This document shows positions 1-11,780 of a stretch of DNA of 64,000 nt, in pieces. The position numbers were made by a program, and so were the translations under genes. Origin of the DNA: Isoetes taiwanensis (Eukaryota > Streptophyta > Lycopodiopsida > Isoetales > Isoetaceae); contig JAJEKV010000018.1 in NCBI GenBank assembly GCA_021234155.1, positions 18,186,583-18,250,582 on the forward strand, written 5' to 3'. Position 1 is the first letter of the stretch, and each line of letters begins with the position of its first letter. The notes beneath the pieces are model-generated. The model had not been told where the DNA came from. It saw only the letters and a program-made list of their open reading frames with translations, and did not search any database.

Positions 1-1860
1 GGTTACGTATTGCTGCCAAATCGGCCTTCAGTTGTTGTGACTGCTTCGGGAGTTGGTCCTACGCACTCCGCGTCGTAGTCTCCGTGGCCGCAGGAAGTTC
101 TCGTGATGATCACTGAGGTCATCAAGGCAGCTCGAGATGCCTTCACCGTGAGGTAACTACCTGCGGTGAGGAGGTGGATGGGATGGCTTGGTCCGCTTCA
201 CCCTGTTTATAGATCCTTGGTCATCGGGCCGTGAGTGTCCTCGCGGGAGTACCGTGAGATCAATGGGAGTCGGTTGTGCTGTCATTGCGAGCCATTGGCT
301 GCTTGAGTAGGAGGTGGAGACGGTGGCTGTGAAATATTGCCCGAGTTACCGGACGCAGATTGATGGTGCCGAGAAGGAGGAGAGTTTGGTTGAAGATCTT
401 TCAAAGCATCAATAAGGTCAGGATGCTGGCTTGGTGGGAGAAGGGGGCATGATGCACGCGGGGTCCTGATGATTAATGAAAGCCCGAAGTGGGCTCTGGG
501 GCATTCCTCGAGGAAGAGTTAGATTTTTCCTTGAAATCACCGGGTTCCCTGCTGAAATCTCCGATACGTGAGCTGGAGTCCAATTGATTGTTTCCGCTGG
601 TGTTGGTGAGATATATAGTACGATGGTAGAAAACATCGCTAATAGAGGTATTCTTCATGGAGTAACCTGAAAATTTCCTCTCCAAAGAAACTTAGTAAAG
701 GCATCATGTTGCTTTGGAAAGGTGGACAGCCTTGGTTTAAAAAGATTATAAGGAATAGAGCGTAATTTGAAATATCATATTTACCAATGTCAAGGTAAGA
801 CAAGGCATTGGGCGATGGGTAGAGACAGTGGCAGAGGCTATGGTTTTGAGGGTTTAGGAGCATAGGTTTTCACGACTTGGGAGGCATATCCATCTTCCTC
901 ACACCGTGCGTTAGCCACAAATTGCTGTGAATTTGTTCGCTGGGAGCCGGAATTGCTGCGTAAAAAATGAAACATCCGAACTCACTGTGAGGTTATAGGT
1001 GATGCCGATGTGGGAGCCGGTGCGATGAAGAAACTAATCCTGATATTTCTTCAATCTGCGCCGATCCATTGGTGCGCCGCTGAGTGTTGAGTTCTGAGGT
1101 AGAAGCCATCTTGAAGGTCGAGGTCACGGAGTAATGTAAGTCGGAAGGACGGAGGGAGTATAAGTGAAGTGAGAGTGGAAGTACTCATGGGAAGGGTTTC
1201 TGAAGAGTCGGGAGACACGCGGTTCTAAATATCGCGGACGCATTGAGAATCTCAAGAGACAAACTGCATCAAGAGCGCGGAGAGTTTCCGGGCGGAGAAT
1301 AAAACCTTTAATGGCGGACGGTATTAACTCAGCCGGCATTATCGAATATTAAAAAGAGGAGTCGAAAAGTTTGCGTACAAAATATCGCTGGGGAATGATT
1401 ACTTTAATATCCGTGAGGTGACCTTCGCGGAACACCGCTAGGGTTATATTCGCCTATAACAGTTGGGTTCGGCCGAGAAGAACCAAAAATTCGTGAAGAT
1501 GGAGAACTCGACAACGGGGCCGTCCTGCGGAGTTCGCCGACCGATTGGCTATGCAAGATGGACGACGCCGATCCGCGGGCGCTCGAGGAATCGCCGGATC
1601 CCTATGGATCCTTGGTTGGAGGCATCGCCGCCAACCCGAGATAAACTCGACGCCCGATGGTGATTATTGTTCGCCTGAGTGGTCGCACTGGGGCTTCCGT
1701 GATCCTCCGAAAGTGGAGTGCCCCCGTGAGTAAAGCGGGCGCAGTAGCGTTATTGATAGGGTTTTCCCACTTTTGTTTAGGTTTAGATTCGGTGAAAAAT
1801 CCTGACAAATAATTGTAGCCTTCGGGCAATTTTGTACATAATAGAAAAGTGTTTCATAAA
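1..1860. other. Region left of gypsy element A pol; no gene recognised
   Basis: This stretch lies downstream (minus-strand sense) of the integrase C-terminus of gypsy element A. It should therefore hold that element's 3' untranslated region and 3' LTR. I could not match it to the 5' LTR at 7.8-9.1 kb by eye, so the 3' LTR is either missing, strongly diverged or interrupted. Only short, stop-rich reading frames are present and none resembles a known protein. Confidence 0.4.
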
Positions 1861-2990
1861 TTTGTACAAGTGGTATCTTATTGTAAATTTTGTTCTTGAG
1901 CTGCTGATGCCGCAGTTGTGGGTTTGAAATTTTCGGAAGTCGAACCATTGACTAATGTAGGAAATGGAGTGCCATCCAATTTTGTAATTGTAAACTCAGA
2001 TGTGGTATTCGAATGTATGGTCCCAAACATCCGAAAGCTTGAGTTTCGTGATGTTGTTGATATCTCGAAGTCGTGAAAGAAGAACTAAGTCGCCAATTTG
2101 AAAAGTTTTGTTTTTGATGTGTTTTTGTCATGCCATTGTTTTTGTGGTAGTTGTTTGCCTTGTTGAAGTTTGAAAAGCATCTCTTTCGGGTTCATCCGCT
2201 TGTTCCAGCTTGATAAACTCGCTCTTGCAAAGTCACATGGATTATGTTCGCTGCTAACCCGAAATTTGAGTGAGGGTAAAATAATCCAAAAGGCATAAGA
2301 GCCTCTTGGCCATACACAAGTCGAAAAAGGTGTTTGGACCGGGGCTTGCTACTTGTATGTTGTATTGTAAGCCCATAAAACCGTAGAGGTAACTTATTCA
2401 CAATCTTTCAGGATCGGCCAAATCTTCTTCGTATCGTGGATAAGCACCTTGTTTGTGCTTTTCAGCCGCTTTACATTACCACTGTGGATAAGGCTGCTTT
2501 TTCCGTGGATGAATGTGCGTGATAGTTAGTGAGTTCTAAATAATAGTGTGATTGATGAAAATGAACTCCACGATCACTAACCACCCTAAGGACATCCAAA
2601 TCGCTGATGATGTGCTTGTAGAGAACCTTAGTCGCATCTTCTTTAGCAAGTCAGAGCAGTCGCAGATAATACGCCCCATTTGGTTGCATATCGTGAAGAC
2701 TAGAATGTAGCTGCGGCCCTAGTGTCGTTGCGTGGGTCCATGGGACCAACAAAAATCCATACCCCATTTGGCAAAGGGGAGAGGCGCATATTGGCGCGAG
2801 CGCGTAGCCGTCACTCGCCGTAAATTACTGCTTCCTCGACAAACATCACACGCAAGGTATTTGTGAGCATCTTTGAAAAGCTGCGGCCAAGAATACCCAA
2901 AGAAGGAGGAGTTTCGTCGTTGTTCTCGGCCGAACATCTCACTCGCCAAGTCCTTCGTGGGCTTGTTTGACTAGATCGAGGGGACATTGA
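1860..2990 (-). pseudogene. Integrase of gypsy element A (broken)
   Basis: Minus-strand fragments read as integrase. Around 2.95-2.72 kb there is a zinc-binding tail (YSWPQLFKDAHKYLACDVC) followed by the start of the catalytic core (LPFAKWGMDF). Around 2.40-2.19 kb the end of the core reads FRLVYGQEALMPF. From about 2.13 to 1.87 kb one frame gives the C-terminal domain (FTITKLDGTPFP, LVNGSTSENFKPTTA), the usual fold-back segment before the stop in gypsy polyproteins. Frameshifts separate the pieces and much of the central DDE core is degraded. Integrase normally inserts the cDNA into host chromatin; this one is dead. Confidence 0.75.
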
Positions 2991-3298
2991 GGAAAGACAT
3001 CGTCGAAGACACATTGTCTTTACCACATTTATAGGATGGCGGTAACCATCGTATAATCTCGTGACTCTCAAGGAATTGTTGTTTATGCGTAAGTTGTCTT
3101 TCCTCGAGAGCGTGGGGTCACTTGATCGAGTGCTCTGAGGAGAAAGCGTTGATAGTCGTGGTACCCAATGAGGCGTGGCAAAGGACCGTGAACAGGTTGA
3201 GCATCCGAAGGGCATCGCGGAACTCCTTCCGGGGGATCATCCGTGTATCGAAAGATGTTTCGGGGACCGTGGTGAGCGCGCCCCGCCAGAATAAACTT

Positions 3299-4450
3299 TC
3301 AAAAGGGGCAAACTCTTGCAATATCAATATCCATCGAGTACCGCCCGTGGGGGTTTGGCTTATTGATTAAATATAGAAGAGCTTGATGATCCACATAAAA
3401 GCCAATTTGACTACCAAGAAGATAGTGTCGAAAAGGCGTAATAATAAAAGATAAGGCCAAGGGCTTCCTTCCGTGGGTCGAATAGGCGCGGCCAACAGAG
3501 ATTGAGTTTTCACAAGGGCGATTCGATGGGCTTGTTCCGATTTGGTGCATACTCTTGAGCTGTGAACAGCCCAATCGCAAAGCCCTAAAACATCAACATG
3601 GACATGGAATGGTTTGTCCCATTGAGGTGGTACTAGCACGGGGCTTCGTGGGAGCTTGACTTTGAGTTCTTTAAAAGCTTGATTTTGCATCGATGTCCAA
3701 GTCCATGTATGGATTTCCAATCGGTTTGTGAATTGGATCTGCTACGGTGCCACTCCTGGAATAAAGGTGGCATAGAAGTTGACTTTGCCAAGAAAGGAAC
3801 GTGTCCTTGATGTTCGGGCAGTGGATATGCTCGATGACACAAATTTGATTTTGGCCGGGTCCGCTGTAATGCCCGGTCGAAACTCACGATATGTCCCGTA
3901 TACACCCGAGGTGACACGGAAGGTGCACTTTTCCGGATTGAGGCTAATTCCGATTCATCACGGCTGGAAAACTAGTTCAAGTTTTACCAAATGGTCCATA
4001 ACGTGGGTGTAAGGAGAAGTCATCCGGAAGACTTGCGGAAAGGATGAACTTGCATGTACTCTTGAAAACAAACAAGCATAATGCGTTGAAATGTGGATGG
4101 TGAGTTTGACAATCCAAAGGAACGAATTTTGTAAGCAAAAGGTACCCCATGGAGTAGTGAAGGTAGTCTTTAGTTGATCTTCTTCTCGAATGGATATTTG
4201 ATTATAAAGGAGAAGCCGCCCATGAAGGAGTACATCTAGGTACCGCTACATCTTCCAACACTTGATCCGCGGAAGGGGAGAGAGGGAAATGATCCCTTTC
4301 CGCGTTTTTGATTGAGTTTTCTATAATCCACACAAACAATTTTTCCATTATGTTTGGAGGCAACAACAATAGGACTTACCCATTCTGGAATGTTTGACCT
4401 CGTAGATAAGTCCAAATCCAAAAGTTTGTCATCAAGTTCGGCTTTAACCT
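3299..4450 (-). pseudogene. Reverse transcriptase-RNase H of gypsy element A (broken)
   Basis: On the minus strand the RT fingers read EWVSPIVVASKHNGKIVCV followed by DYRKLNQK (about 4.42-4.28 kb). The palm region near 4.2-4.05 kb reads TTPWGTF and FGLSNSPSTFQRIM after correcting frame. The catalytic YxDD box is not legible. RNase H follows with TWTSMQNQAFKELK (about 3.70 kb), a DVLGLCDWA segment in place of the usual DASxxxxGA, and FRHYLLGSQIGFYVDHQALL (about 3.42 kb). Several frameshifts and stops break the frame. The enzyme would copy element RNA into DNA in virus-like particles. Confidence 0.78.
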
Positions 4451-5024
4451 TTTCCGCGGTAGTTTGGGTTAAGTTTCCACGTCGTTGTTAGATGGGTCTA
4501 GCATCCGCTTGGTGGGGAATCGAGTTGTCCCAATTCTTTCTTGATACCTCCTGAGGTCTTTGTAGCTCCAAGCAAAGATGTGCTTGAAACGTTTGAATAG
4601 CGCAATGGCTTGCTCCCCGAATGCCGGGCGTGAGGTCAGCGTGCCAATCGGATTGGTTGATTTGTTCCAATATCAATTATGTCTACCGCAGAGTTTGAAT
4701 GTGTGGAATGACTTGATCATCCCGAACAAAGGTGGGCTGGCTCTCACAGTAAGTACGAGGATGTTCATGTTGACCAATTTTGAAAAATAGTGGCGTGCCA
4801 CTAGGAGTTGGTGTGGTGTCTTCTTGAGCGGGAGGAGGAGCCGGGGTACCGATCTCCTCATGTGGAACCAATGTGACGTTGTTACAAGGTGTCAAATAGG
4901 GGTCAACCAGTTGCTATGCCTTTATCAATATCCATGTCTTCCCATGGTTGATTGTATTACGGTAAGCCGTGAGTGGCAAACCCTTGGCTTGTAACCGATA
5001 GGTGTTGCAAACTTGTTCGTAGAG

Positions 5025-5640
5025 TCACTTGTCACGATTCGGGCCGTGATTTAAATGATCGGCCCGTGGTCGGATCCATCGCGGGCGATGAGCTTGCCAT
5101 CCGTGATAACAAGTTGATGACGTGGCCCAAAAGTGGTGAATGCTTTTAGCTTGTCTCAAAAAGGGTCGCCCTACTAACATTTCATAATCTCCGGGATCTT
5201 CTCCTCGCTTCCAAACAAGAATTCCATGGTAAATTGTAGATCTCAATATTGACCGGTATTGGTTGTGTAACTCCTTGTGGGTGCGATATGGCCATTTGCA
5301 AGCTTGATGTCATAAAGGGGCGATGGAGCTCCCCTTATGCCCAATTGTCGCCCGAGATTATCCGCCAATAAGATTGACCGCGCCGCCACCATCGACCAAC
5401 ATGGTGACGAACCTTTTGGCCCACGGTGCATGCACCGTGGGTGTTGATGTGTGGCTTAATCGCATTAACGTGTAATGGGTTTTGTAAAATGTGCTCGTGA
5501 GTCTGCCGACATGGTTGGAGGATAGTCGTAAAGGCCGAGAGGAATTTTGATTTTAGCAAGTTCTTGTTGAAGTTCGGGAGGGATTGCGTGTAGTTGTGGT
5601 GGATCCGTGGGTTGTTGTTGCTCAAGAATAGATGTCGCTA
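5025..5640 (-). pseudogene. Retroviral-type aspartic protease of gypsy element A (broken)
   Basis: Minus-strand translation shows a VDGGxAVNL-like active-site region near 5.40 kb, where the expected catalytic D-S/T-G is already altered. It is followed by ADNLGRQLGIRGAPSPLYDI and LANGHIAPT. A second frame near 5.20-5.13 kb reads KRGEDPGDYEMLVGRPFLRQ; the GRPFL motif is the usual end of the pepsin-like fold in plant gypsy elements. The protease would cut the gag-pol polyprotein. Frame breaks make this a pseudogene. Confidence 0.65.
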
Positions 5641-5864
5641 CATTGTTGAGGAGGTCGACTTCTTCAGCAATGTTGAGTGGTGGTGTTGCGATGTCGTCGG
5701 CATTCGTGGTCGCGGGCTCCATCGCGGTGGTAGCATTGACGGACTTGAGTGCCTTACCTTCCGCACGTTCGATGAGTTGAAGCAGACTTTTTTGAAGTTT
5801 AGGTTGAACATGAGGAAGTAGTTGATCCGCATTGGGTGCAAAATGAACAGATTTGGTTGATGGC

Positions 5865-7250
5865 TCACCGGGTACGCGAATCGGCCGCAAAAACTTGGTG
5901 CACCGGGTGCTTATGGGCGTGGGGAATGAGGGAGAACCTCAATCCGGTTGGAGGATTCAAGGCTGGTGTTGATTGCATGGTAAATTTCTTCTTGGAGTTG
6001 ATCATCCAATTGTTTTTGAGTTGTTTGTCGTTGGCGTGGTTGTTGTTGTGGTGGCCGTGGTGGTGGCTTTGATAATCGGGCGGGCCTTGCCTTCCCTTTG
6101 GCTTCCCATACTTGAAAAGGTGTAAGACGACCGCTTGCGGGTTTGATTGGTGCCAGGAATTTGTATTTGAACTTGAGGAAGTTGAGGACAACCGCAGACC
6201 GATGACCCCATTGGTCACAGTTGAAACATTGGGACTTGCTTGGATCAAAAGTGGAAGCGAGGAGGTCCACGCCAGGTTCTTATTGTTGCCGGGTTGTTGT
6301 TGTTGTCGTATCGTGTTCGCGTTCCGCGGGTTGAGTTTGGCGTGGGTACCTTCTCGACTTGGTGAACAAGACGACGTCGATACGGATTTGGTCGCGGATT
6401 TGTACATTCTTCGCTGGTGTGGTTCCGCATGTTGCGCCGCTTGCAATGGATCATGCTATCCACGAGTTACACCCTCATTCGCCGATGTCCCGAGTAACCG
6501 GCAAATAGTACACCAAATGTTATTTTTGGGGAACCGCCGCGGGAGGCAACGAGGTGCGCCGGGTGTAGCCGAGGGAAATGGGAGTATCGTGGTTTGATCA
6601 CCGCGGAGGAAACATGAACGAGTGATTGACTAATTCAATGGCTTCTTGTAATGTCTTGGGGCAAAATACTCGCCATAAATCGGATGTGAGAGGGTAAGCC
6701 TTGAAGAAACCACACTAGAATTTGGCTTTGGGTGGGAAATTCCTTCAACTTGTTGACTAAGATCCGCAATGGCCCGCAAAGTTCTGCAGATTCTCCCGGT
6801 TCTACGCTTTTGAGTGTGTTGAGGTCGCTCGTTCGAAGCTTGTTGATCATCCGCAAGGGTGCCGTGAATGGGAAAGAAAAGAGGTCTTCATGTGTATCCA
6901 ATCTTGTTTCCAAGTGGCTTTTGTTTGCCATCGCCCATTCGTAAGGGGTGCTCCACGCAGGTCGCCGAAAAGATGTGGAATTTTAGTTTTGGATCTGAGT
7001 GACCATTGAGATCTGCAAAGTGACTCAAATTCATCCATGTGAGCCCCGAAAGCACTGGGTCTATGTGTTTACCTTTATCATTTCCAAAGAGTGGATATTG
7101 GAGTTTTAAAGCATGTGTAGGAGTCGGCGCATGAATGGGTGTTTGCATTTGTGGAAAAGAAAAGACAAGAGGTGTTGGTTCTTTGCATAGGTACCAAACC
7201 GGCATAGGTTGTGTGAGATTAGTAAAAAGAGGTAATCAAGAAGCTTGTAG
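5865..7250 (-). pseudogene. gag of gypsy element A, with CCHC-like knuckle (broken)
   Basis: The minus-strand capsid region reads YPLFGNDKGKHIDPVLSGLT (about 7.09 kb), FHIFSATCVEHP (about 6.97 kb), FPFTAPLRMINKLRTSDLNT and FPTQSQILVWFLQGLPSHIR (about 6.86-6.66 kb), a typical plant gypsy gag core. Downstream at about 6.22 kb lies a zinc knuckle, CFNCDQWGHRS, in which the fourth ligand (Cys) has become Val. It is followed by a basic and proline-rich tail. Gag would form the particle shell and bind RNA. Frameshifts divide the ORF into at least four pieces. Confidence 0.72.
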
Positions 7251-7764
7251 TGGGGAACAAAGGTTGTGACAGGCATGAACAAATGTGGGGGAAGTTTAAG
7301 GGAACAGACGGTAGGGGAATTGACAAAGGTGGAAGCGGTGGTACCGAAGTTCCTAAAGAAAGATTACCAATAGAGAAACATTTTATGCATGTTCCAGAAA
7401 ATTGCGGTGGTTCCTCGATCTTGAGTTGGGGATTCCGTGGAGTAAATTCAAAGGGTCGTGGTTGCGCCCTCTCGCATGATGGCGAACATCAGAACGGAAT
7501 AGACAATGGCGACCTTCCACCGTGGGAGGCCTGGCCTGGAAAGTTGTCGCGGGTGTAGGTGGAATGATTGCGCCTCGCATTAACGGAGAAGAGACAATCG
7601 AACCCGAGTGTATGTGGACATATTCGGGAGGCGTCGCGCAGTTCATGGCGACGGCGCCTTGACCCATCCGTGTTGAATATCGCCGGAGTAAAGAAGGGAT
7701 TGAACATGGTATCAATACAGCTTTCAGGAAGTGAGCCCGGCAACAGGCCCTGTTTGGGGTCCGG

Positions 7765-7776
7765 GCTCTGATCGCC
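7765..7776 (-). other. Primer-binding-site-like sequence of element A
   Basis: The minus strand reads GGCGATCAGAGC. Its last eight bases match the plant initiator tRNA-Met primer-binding site (TGGTATCAGAGC), while the first four have diverged. It lies just inside the proposed 5' LTR, where minus-strand DNA synthesis would be primed. Confidence 0.45.
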
Positions 7777-9149
7777 GAGGGACGATCTCCGTGAGATCCT
7801 TGAAGTCCGGCAGGCAAATCTGAGACACTCTTGTCACGCGGGATTTTTGCTAACGAGAGGAAAGAACAAGAAAAACTCGGGGTAAAACAAAGAATTGCAA
7901 TACACAATGAAACACACAAGACACTTGTGGAGAACACGGCAATCCATTGATCAAAACAAGTGTACAATGAAGGCTCAAAAGAGCTTATTAACGTGTGACC
8001 AAAGATGTCCGCTCAGAAGTGACACAAAGAACACTATGAACCCTTTTTGAAGGAGCAAAAATGCTACAATATATAGGAACACCTGGGAGTGGGCCTACGG
8101 GCCTGAATCGATCCTCATCATGACAACGCGTGCTCCACTACTTGGGCACTCGAGCAGAATTGAGTCAGTCCGCGACCGTGCTACAGACAAGTAGTGGCCC
8201 GCTGTGGGTCCTACCTTTGGGTCCTCGCTTGAGGAGCTTTGACCCGCGGGCGCTCTTTGTGGATCCTCTTCTTGGACACGCGGGCCGGTGGGGCCTCGCC
8301 TCATGCAAAGCAGTATAGACTCAGGTTCCGCGTGCCGCGGGCTAACACTCCTCGTCTCTTTGCGGGCCTTTAGCCTCCTCAACTCGCTCGATCCAGATGG
8401 GGGGGTTACGAGTGTCTCCTCGGCTCTACCCGGGTTCCCGTCTGGCCCCCGGCTTCCATAGCTGCCAACACGGTGTCTACACCCCTCATATCGCAAGCTC
8501 ACGCAGATATTTGCGTCTTTCAAATTGCAAAGCCGGATGTTATCATCTTTGTCGTCTACTTGATCCTCCACTATGTGGATTCGCCGTTTTTACGGCACCA
8601 AGCGCACAGCAAACATCCGAGATGCTATGTTCTCCACCTACGCCGAGGCCTGCAAGGCATGCACCGTTGGCCTCAACCCTGCCTCGGATCGCTCTCCCAA
8701 GGTTCGGATCAAGTGCATTGCACGGCGGTGGCTTTGTCCTGTCGGGTCGACCGGGCCTTGGCTCGGGCCTCCCTCTTCATGGAAGGCGTCTCTCCCTACA
8801 CCGAGGCCTCTTCCTTGGTGGCCCCGCTTCATGGTCTTCCCTGCAGGGCTCGGCACTGCATGGGGTCAACGGGTGGTTGGTGTGTTTGGGCCTTCCTGGG
8901 ATGGGTTGCCGTGGTGCGAGGTAGCTCACCAACCAAGTGTGGGTCCACACACGGGACTGTATGTGGCCATGGCTTGGGGTATGACTTGGGCCATGGCAGG
9001 TCAAACAGTGGTTTAGGTAGGCTATGGGGCTTATCAGGGTGTGGCTGTGCGGGGTTGTGGCGGCACAACGTGGCCCGGCTAAGGCAAGGCCAAGAGGCGG
9101 TTGGTTGGGCTATGGCAATGTCGGGTAGATGTTGGAGCCTAGCTCAACA
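7777..9149 (-). repeat. Probable 5' LTR of gypsy element A
   Basis: On the minus strand this begins TGTTGAGCTAGGC at 9149 and runs to about 7790. U3 (about 9.15-8.1 kb) is unusually GC-rich. A TATA box (CTATATATTG) lies at 8076-8067, followed by the U5-like segment with several T-rich tracts. A second LTR copy was not found for comparison, so the ends rest on the TG start, the TATA box and the adjacent primer-binding-like site. Confidence 0.55.
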
Positions 9150-9596
9150 TTAATTTGTATGCTCGACTGCCCAAATTAGGGTTGGGAAAAAGGGGGCTGA
9201 AGGGGGGCAAAAGGAAAGTGGCTAATAGACTCCTGGATATCTAGTGTGTACCGGCTGCCACCAAAACCCTAGCACACAGCCCAGAAAAGTGCAGATTTGA
9301 GCACTGAAACAAAGACAAGCATGCAGGTATCATACACCTTTGGAAAGCTCTCTGAACCAGCTTTCCAACAAGCCCAAGCACCTGAAAATCTGACACCGGA
9401 TGTGAGAGATATGACCGATCAAAATTCTGCCACAAAAACCCTAAGCCCTATGCATGAACCCGATACATGTAGTCCCCTCCATTCAAGATGGAGCCGACCC
9501 AGTACCTTGATCAAGCAAAGGGGAGTGCTCACAATCAGACATCAGATCAGATAGCTTGGAGAGAAAAGGGGAGTGCTCCCAAGGGGACATAGAGAC
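9150..9596. other. No gene seen; flank between element A and ankyrin-TPR remnant
   Basis: There are no convincing coding frames here. A short direct repeat (AAAGGGGAGTGCTC) occurs at about 9518 and 9566, where the third exon of the ankyrin-TPR remnant has its donor and the gene ends abruptly. This suggests a local rearrangement. Confidence 0.4.
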
Positions 9597-10826
9597 CTGT
9601 GTATAAGCATCAACAACAAGCATGTAATCTTTCTTCCGAAAAGCTTCATCTCCTCTGCTATTTGCCTCAGCTGCCTTAGCTTTCTTTTCTGGAGAGATAT
9701 GTGTAGCTTGCAATGGTTAGGAATATTGCCATTGTTAATGTCTAATGATAAATTCTCATGTATCACAGGAACAATCATGATGGATATAGGATTTATTCTC
9801 GTCGTCACTATGGAAAGAAACAACCATCTATACACAAGTTAATTGCTAGAGTTCTGTGTCTTGCCCCAATGTCTGCTCCAGGATCTCCGGTATACATTTC
9901 CTTTGATTAGACCACTTGAGAACTGACTTGTAAACATGATTTGGAGATAGAATATTACAACTAACCGCTTTATATTTTTTGTTCACATTTAAGACGATAG
10001 CCCATGATAACAAACTTAACCCCATTAAAAGCTAATTTCAAGTTCCTTATTTGAAGAGTCCATGGTTTTGGCTACAATCAATTGAATCTGAAAGAAAAGT
10101 TGAAGTTGAAAAGGTTACCTCAAATGGCTTCTTCTGCCCTGGTACTTCTCCAACAACAGTTTTCTCGGTAGTTTGCTTCTCCTGCATTACTTGCAACCCA
10201 TTATACAAAAACGTTTAAAATACGCCAACAACACACCACTGTATTCCTCAAGGAATTTAAAACCTGGCCCCACAACTTACGCGTACATGATTATATAACC
10301 ACAATATTTTTTGTATATGCACGTTTGTTTACGTTCCTATAGCTCTGTCTTTGTTTTGTCTTCTTGTGCATCTTTATCATAACCCTTACCGAGAAAAATG
10401 TTGTAATTATGGTCCCTCTTAGTCTGGAAAGATTGAGACGAAAGAGAACTAAGACTAAGGCAGCAGCTGGCACATGATAGACCAACCAGCAGTTGGATGG
10501 CATGTACATTTGGATGGCCTGTACATTTGCGGATTGCTAGAAAAGTTGTTCTCTTTACAGGCACTTCATGATAACAACATAAAACAATAGAAATGAAACC
10601 TATATGCATATGTGATACCATAGGTAAATTACTACCAAAACATGCTCATGACATCCTTCAGACTGCCTGAACTAAGTACCTGAACATAAGTACTAACTAC
10701 ATGCCCAACTATCATATCGACTGTGCAATCTGTAAAAGCATTGTCGCGCATTGTAATAGGAAGCAGATACTCGATAATAAACCGATGATTGCTTGTAGCA
10801 GCAGCAATAATAGATTTTGCTCCATC
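9597..10826 (-). pseudogene. Ankyrin-repeat/TPR protein, three-exon fragment
   Basis: Three minus-strand exons can be joined. Exon 10826-10680 (acceptor TATACAG, donor CAG/GTACTT) encodes DGAKSIIAAATSNHRFIIEY then LLPITMRDN, the last ankyrin repeat. Exon 10181-10119 (GCAG acceptor, GAG/GTAACC donor) encodes a short linker EKQTTEKTVVGEV. Exon ~9713-9597 encodes ISPEKKAKAAEANSRGDEAF then RKKDYMLVVDAYTQ, the first TPR helix pair, with donor CAG/GTCTCT. This order, ankyrin then linker then TPR, fits a conserved plant ankyrin-TPR family. The phase at the third exon does not fit without a one-base change. No upstream ankyrin exons or downstream TPR exons are visible, so this is a gene fragment left by duplication or transposon capture. 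Confidence 0.72.
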
Positions 10827-10829
10827 CTG

Positions 10830-11780
10830 TATAGCATGCAGCTAATCCAGAGGAACTATTTGTCATGAGTTTATAGTCTTGAACGAATAGAACAGGCCAG
10901 CAGAGCATCTGACTGCTCATTTTTTTTTCTTCATTCTCTGCTGCAGACCACCATAGCCAGTTCCGACAACAGTCCGTGCTAAACCTACACCCAGTTATCG
11001 CCCTTTTTGCGCCAGAATATGCCAAAGCTTCAGGCCTTGTGCTTCTAAGGAAGCTTCTTTTGCCTGCCTCCTATTTCTCTGCATTTTTTCTATCCACTGC
11101 CATAGCCACTGCCCATCGCCATAGCATCAGAGAAATCGAAGCTTCTAGAGCAACAAAGAAGCTGGTTCCACCTTCCAGAAGTTTCGACATACTTGCTTCC
11201 AGAACAACCTAGAAACCCCACTTATTTTCCACCTGTCTAGATTCTTATGTTGCCACGTGTCTTTGAACAATTGAAATTTTAAAATGTTCAAGCTAGCCCC
11301 TTACCTCCCTTATTACAATTATATATTAGATATATATGGGCATCGTGTTTATTTTTAGCAGATCGAGATCATTACTTGATGAATGTAAGAGCCTAGCATT
11401 AATATGGGCAGATTCATTTAGATGCACATCTCAAAATCTGCAAGGCTGATTATTATCTTGAGGTCTTACTTTCTTAGTTAGCTATATGAGAAAATCTGCC
11501 AAAGTAGGGTGCTTACTATAACTGCAATTGAGGAGTTGGGCACATCTCCATCCTGTTATGAAGTGAGAGCATCCTGCATTTATATATTACAACGTTGGAA
11601 GGATGCATGCAAACCTAACTCCTAAAACATGATCATCCATAGAATCAACTGCTATTATATTGCAAAAGTGCATTTCCATAAATTTGGCAAGACCGTGAGC
11701 CATTCATAATGAAAAAGAAAGTTACATCAATAACCATGTCAAACACGTCCACATAAACCTAGAAACATCTTCTTCAGAAA
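10830..11780. other. No gene seen; AT-rich DNA
   Basis: Only short frames occur. A plus frame at 10976-11212 has no recognisable domain and no matching exon signals. I see no further ankyrin exons here on the minus strand. Confidence 0.4.

Larger units (their letters stand above)
1860..9149 (-). mobile_element. Ty3/gypsy LTR retrotransposon A, decayed, minus strand
   Basis: Read on the minus strand, the domains run gag (7.2-5.9 kb), aspartic protease (5.6-5.0 kb), reverse transcriptase (4.5-3.9 kb), RNase H (3.7-3.3 kb) and integrase (3.0-1.9 kb). RT before integrase is the Ty3/gypsy order. A 5' LTR with a TATA box lies at 7.8-9.15 kb, followed by a primer-binding-like site. The protease ends in VGRPFL, and the RT shows TTPWGTF followed by FGLSNSPSTFQR, as in plant gypsy elements without a chromodomain. 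The coding region is broken into many frames by indels and stops, so this copy cannot be autonomous. The 3' LTR was not found. Boundaries are approximate. Confidence 0.85.

Noticed and set aside
5836-6597. Plus-strand frames of up to 161 codons
   Set aside because: They are antisense shadows of the minus-strand gag of element A, which carries the zinc-knuckle remnant.
7706-7722. TGGTATCAATAC as a plus-strand primer-binding site
   Set aside because: Element A is transcribed from the minus strand, so a plus-strand site here has the wrong orientation. The minus-strand ATCAGAGC site fits better.
8397-9153. Overlapping long plus-strand frames in GC-rich DNA
   Set aside because: They lie in the U3 of the minus-strand LTR of element A, overlap each other in all frames and show no domain; GC-rich sequence simply lacks stops.
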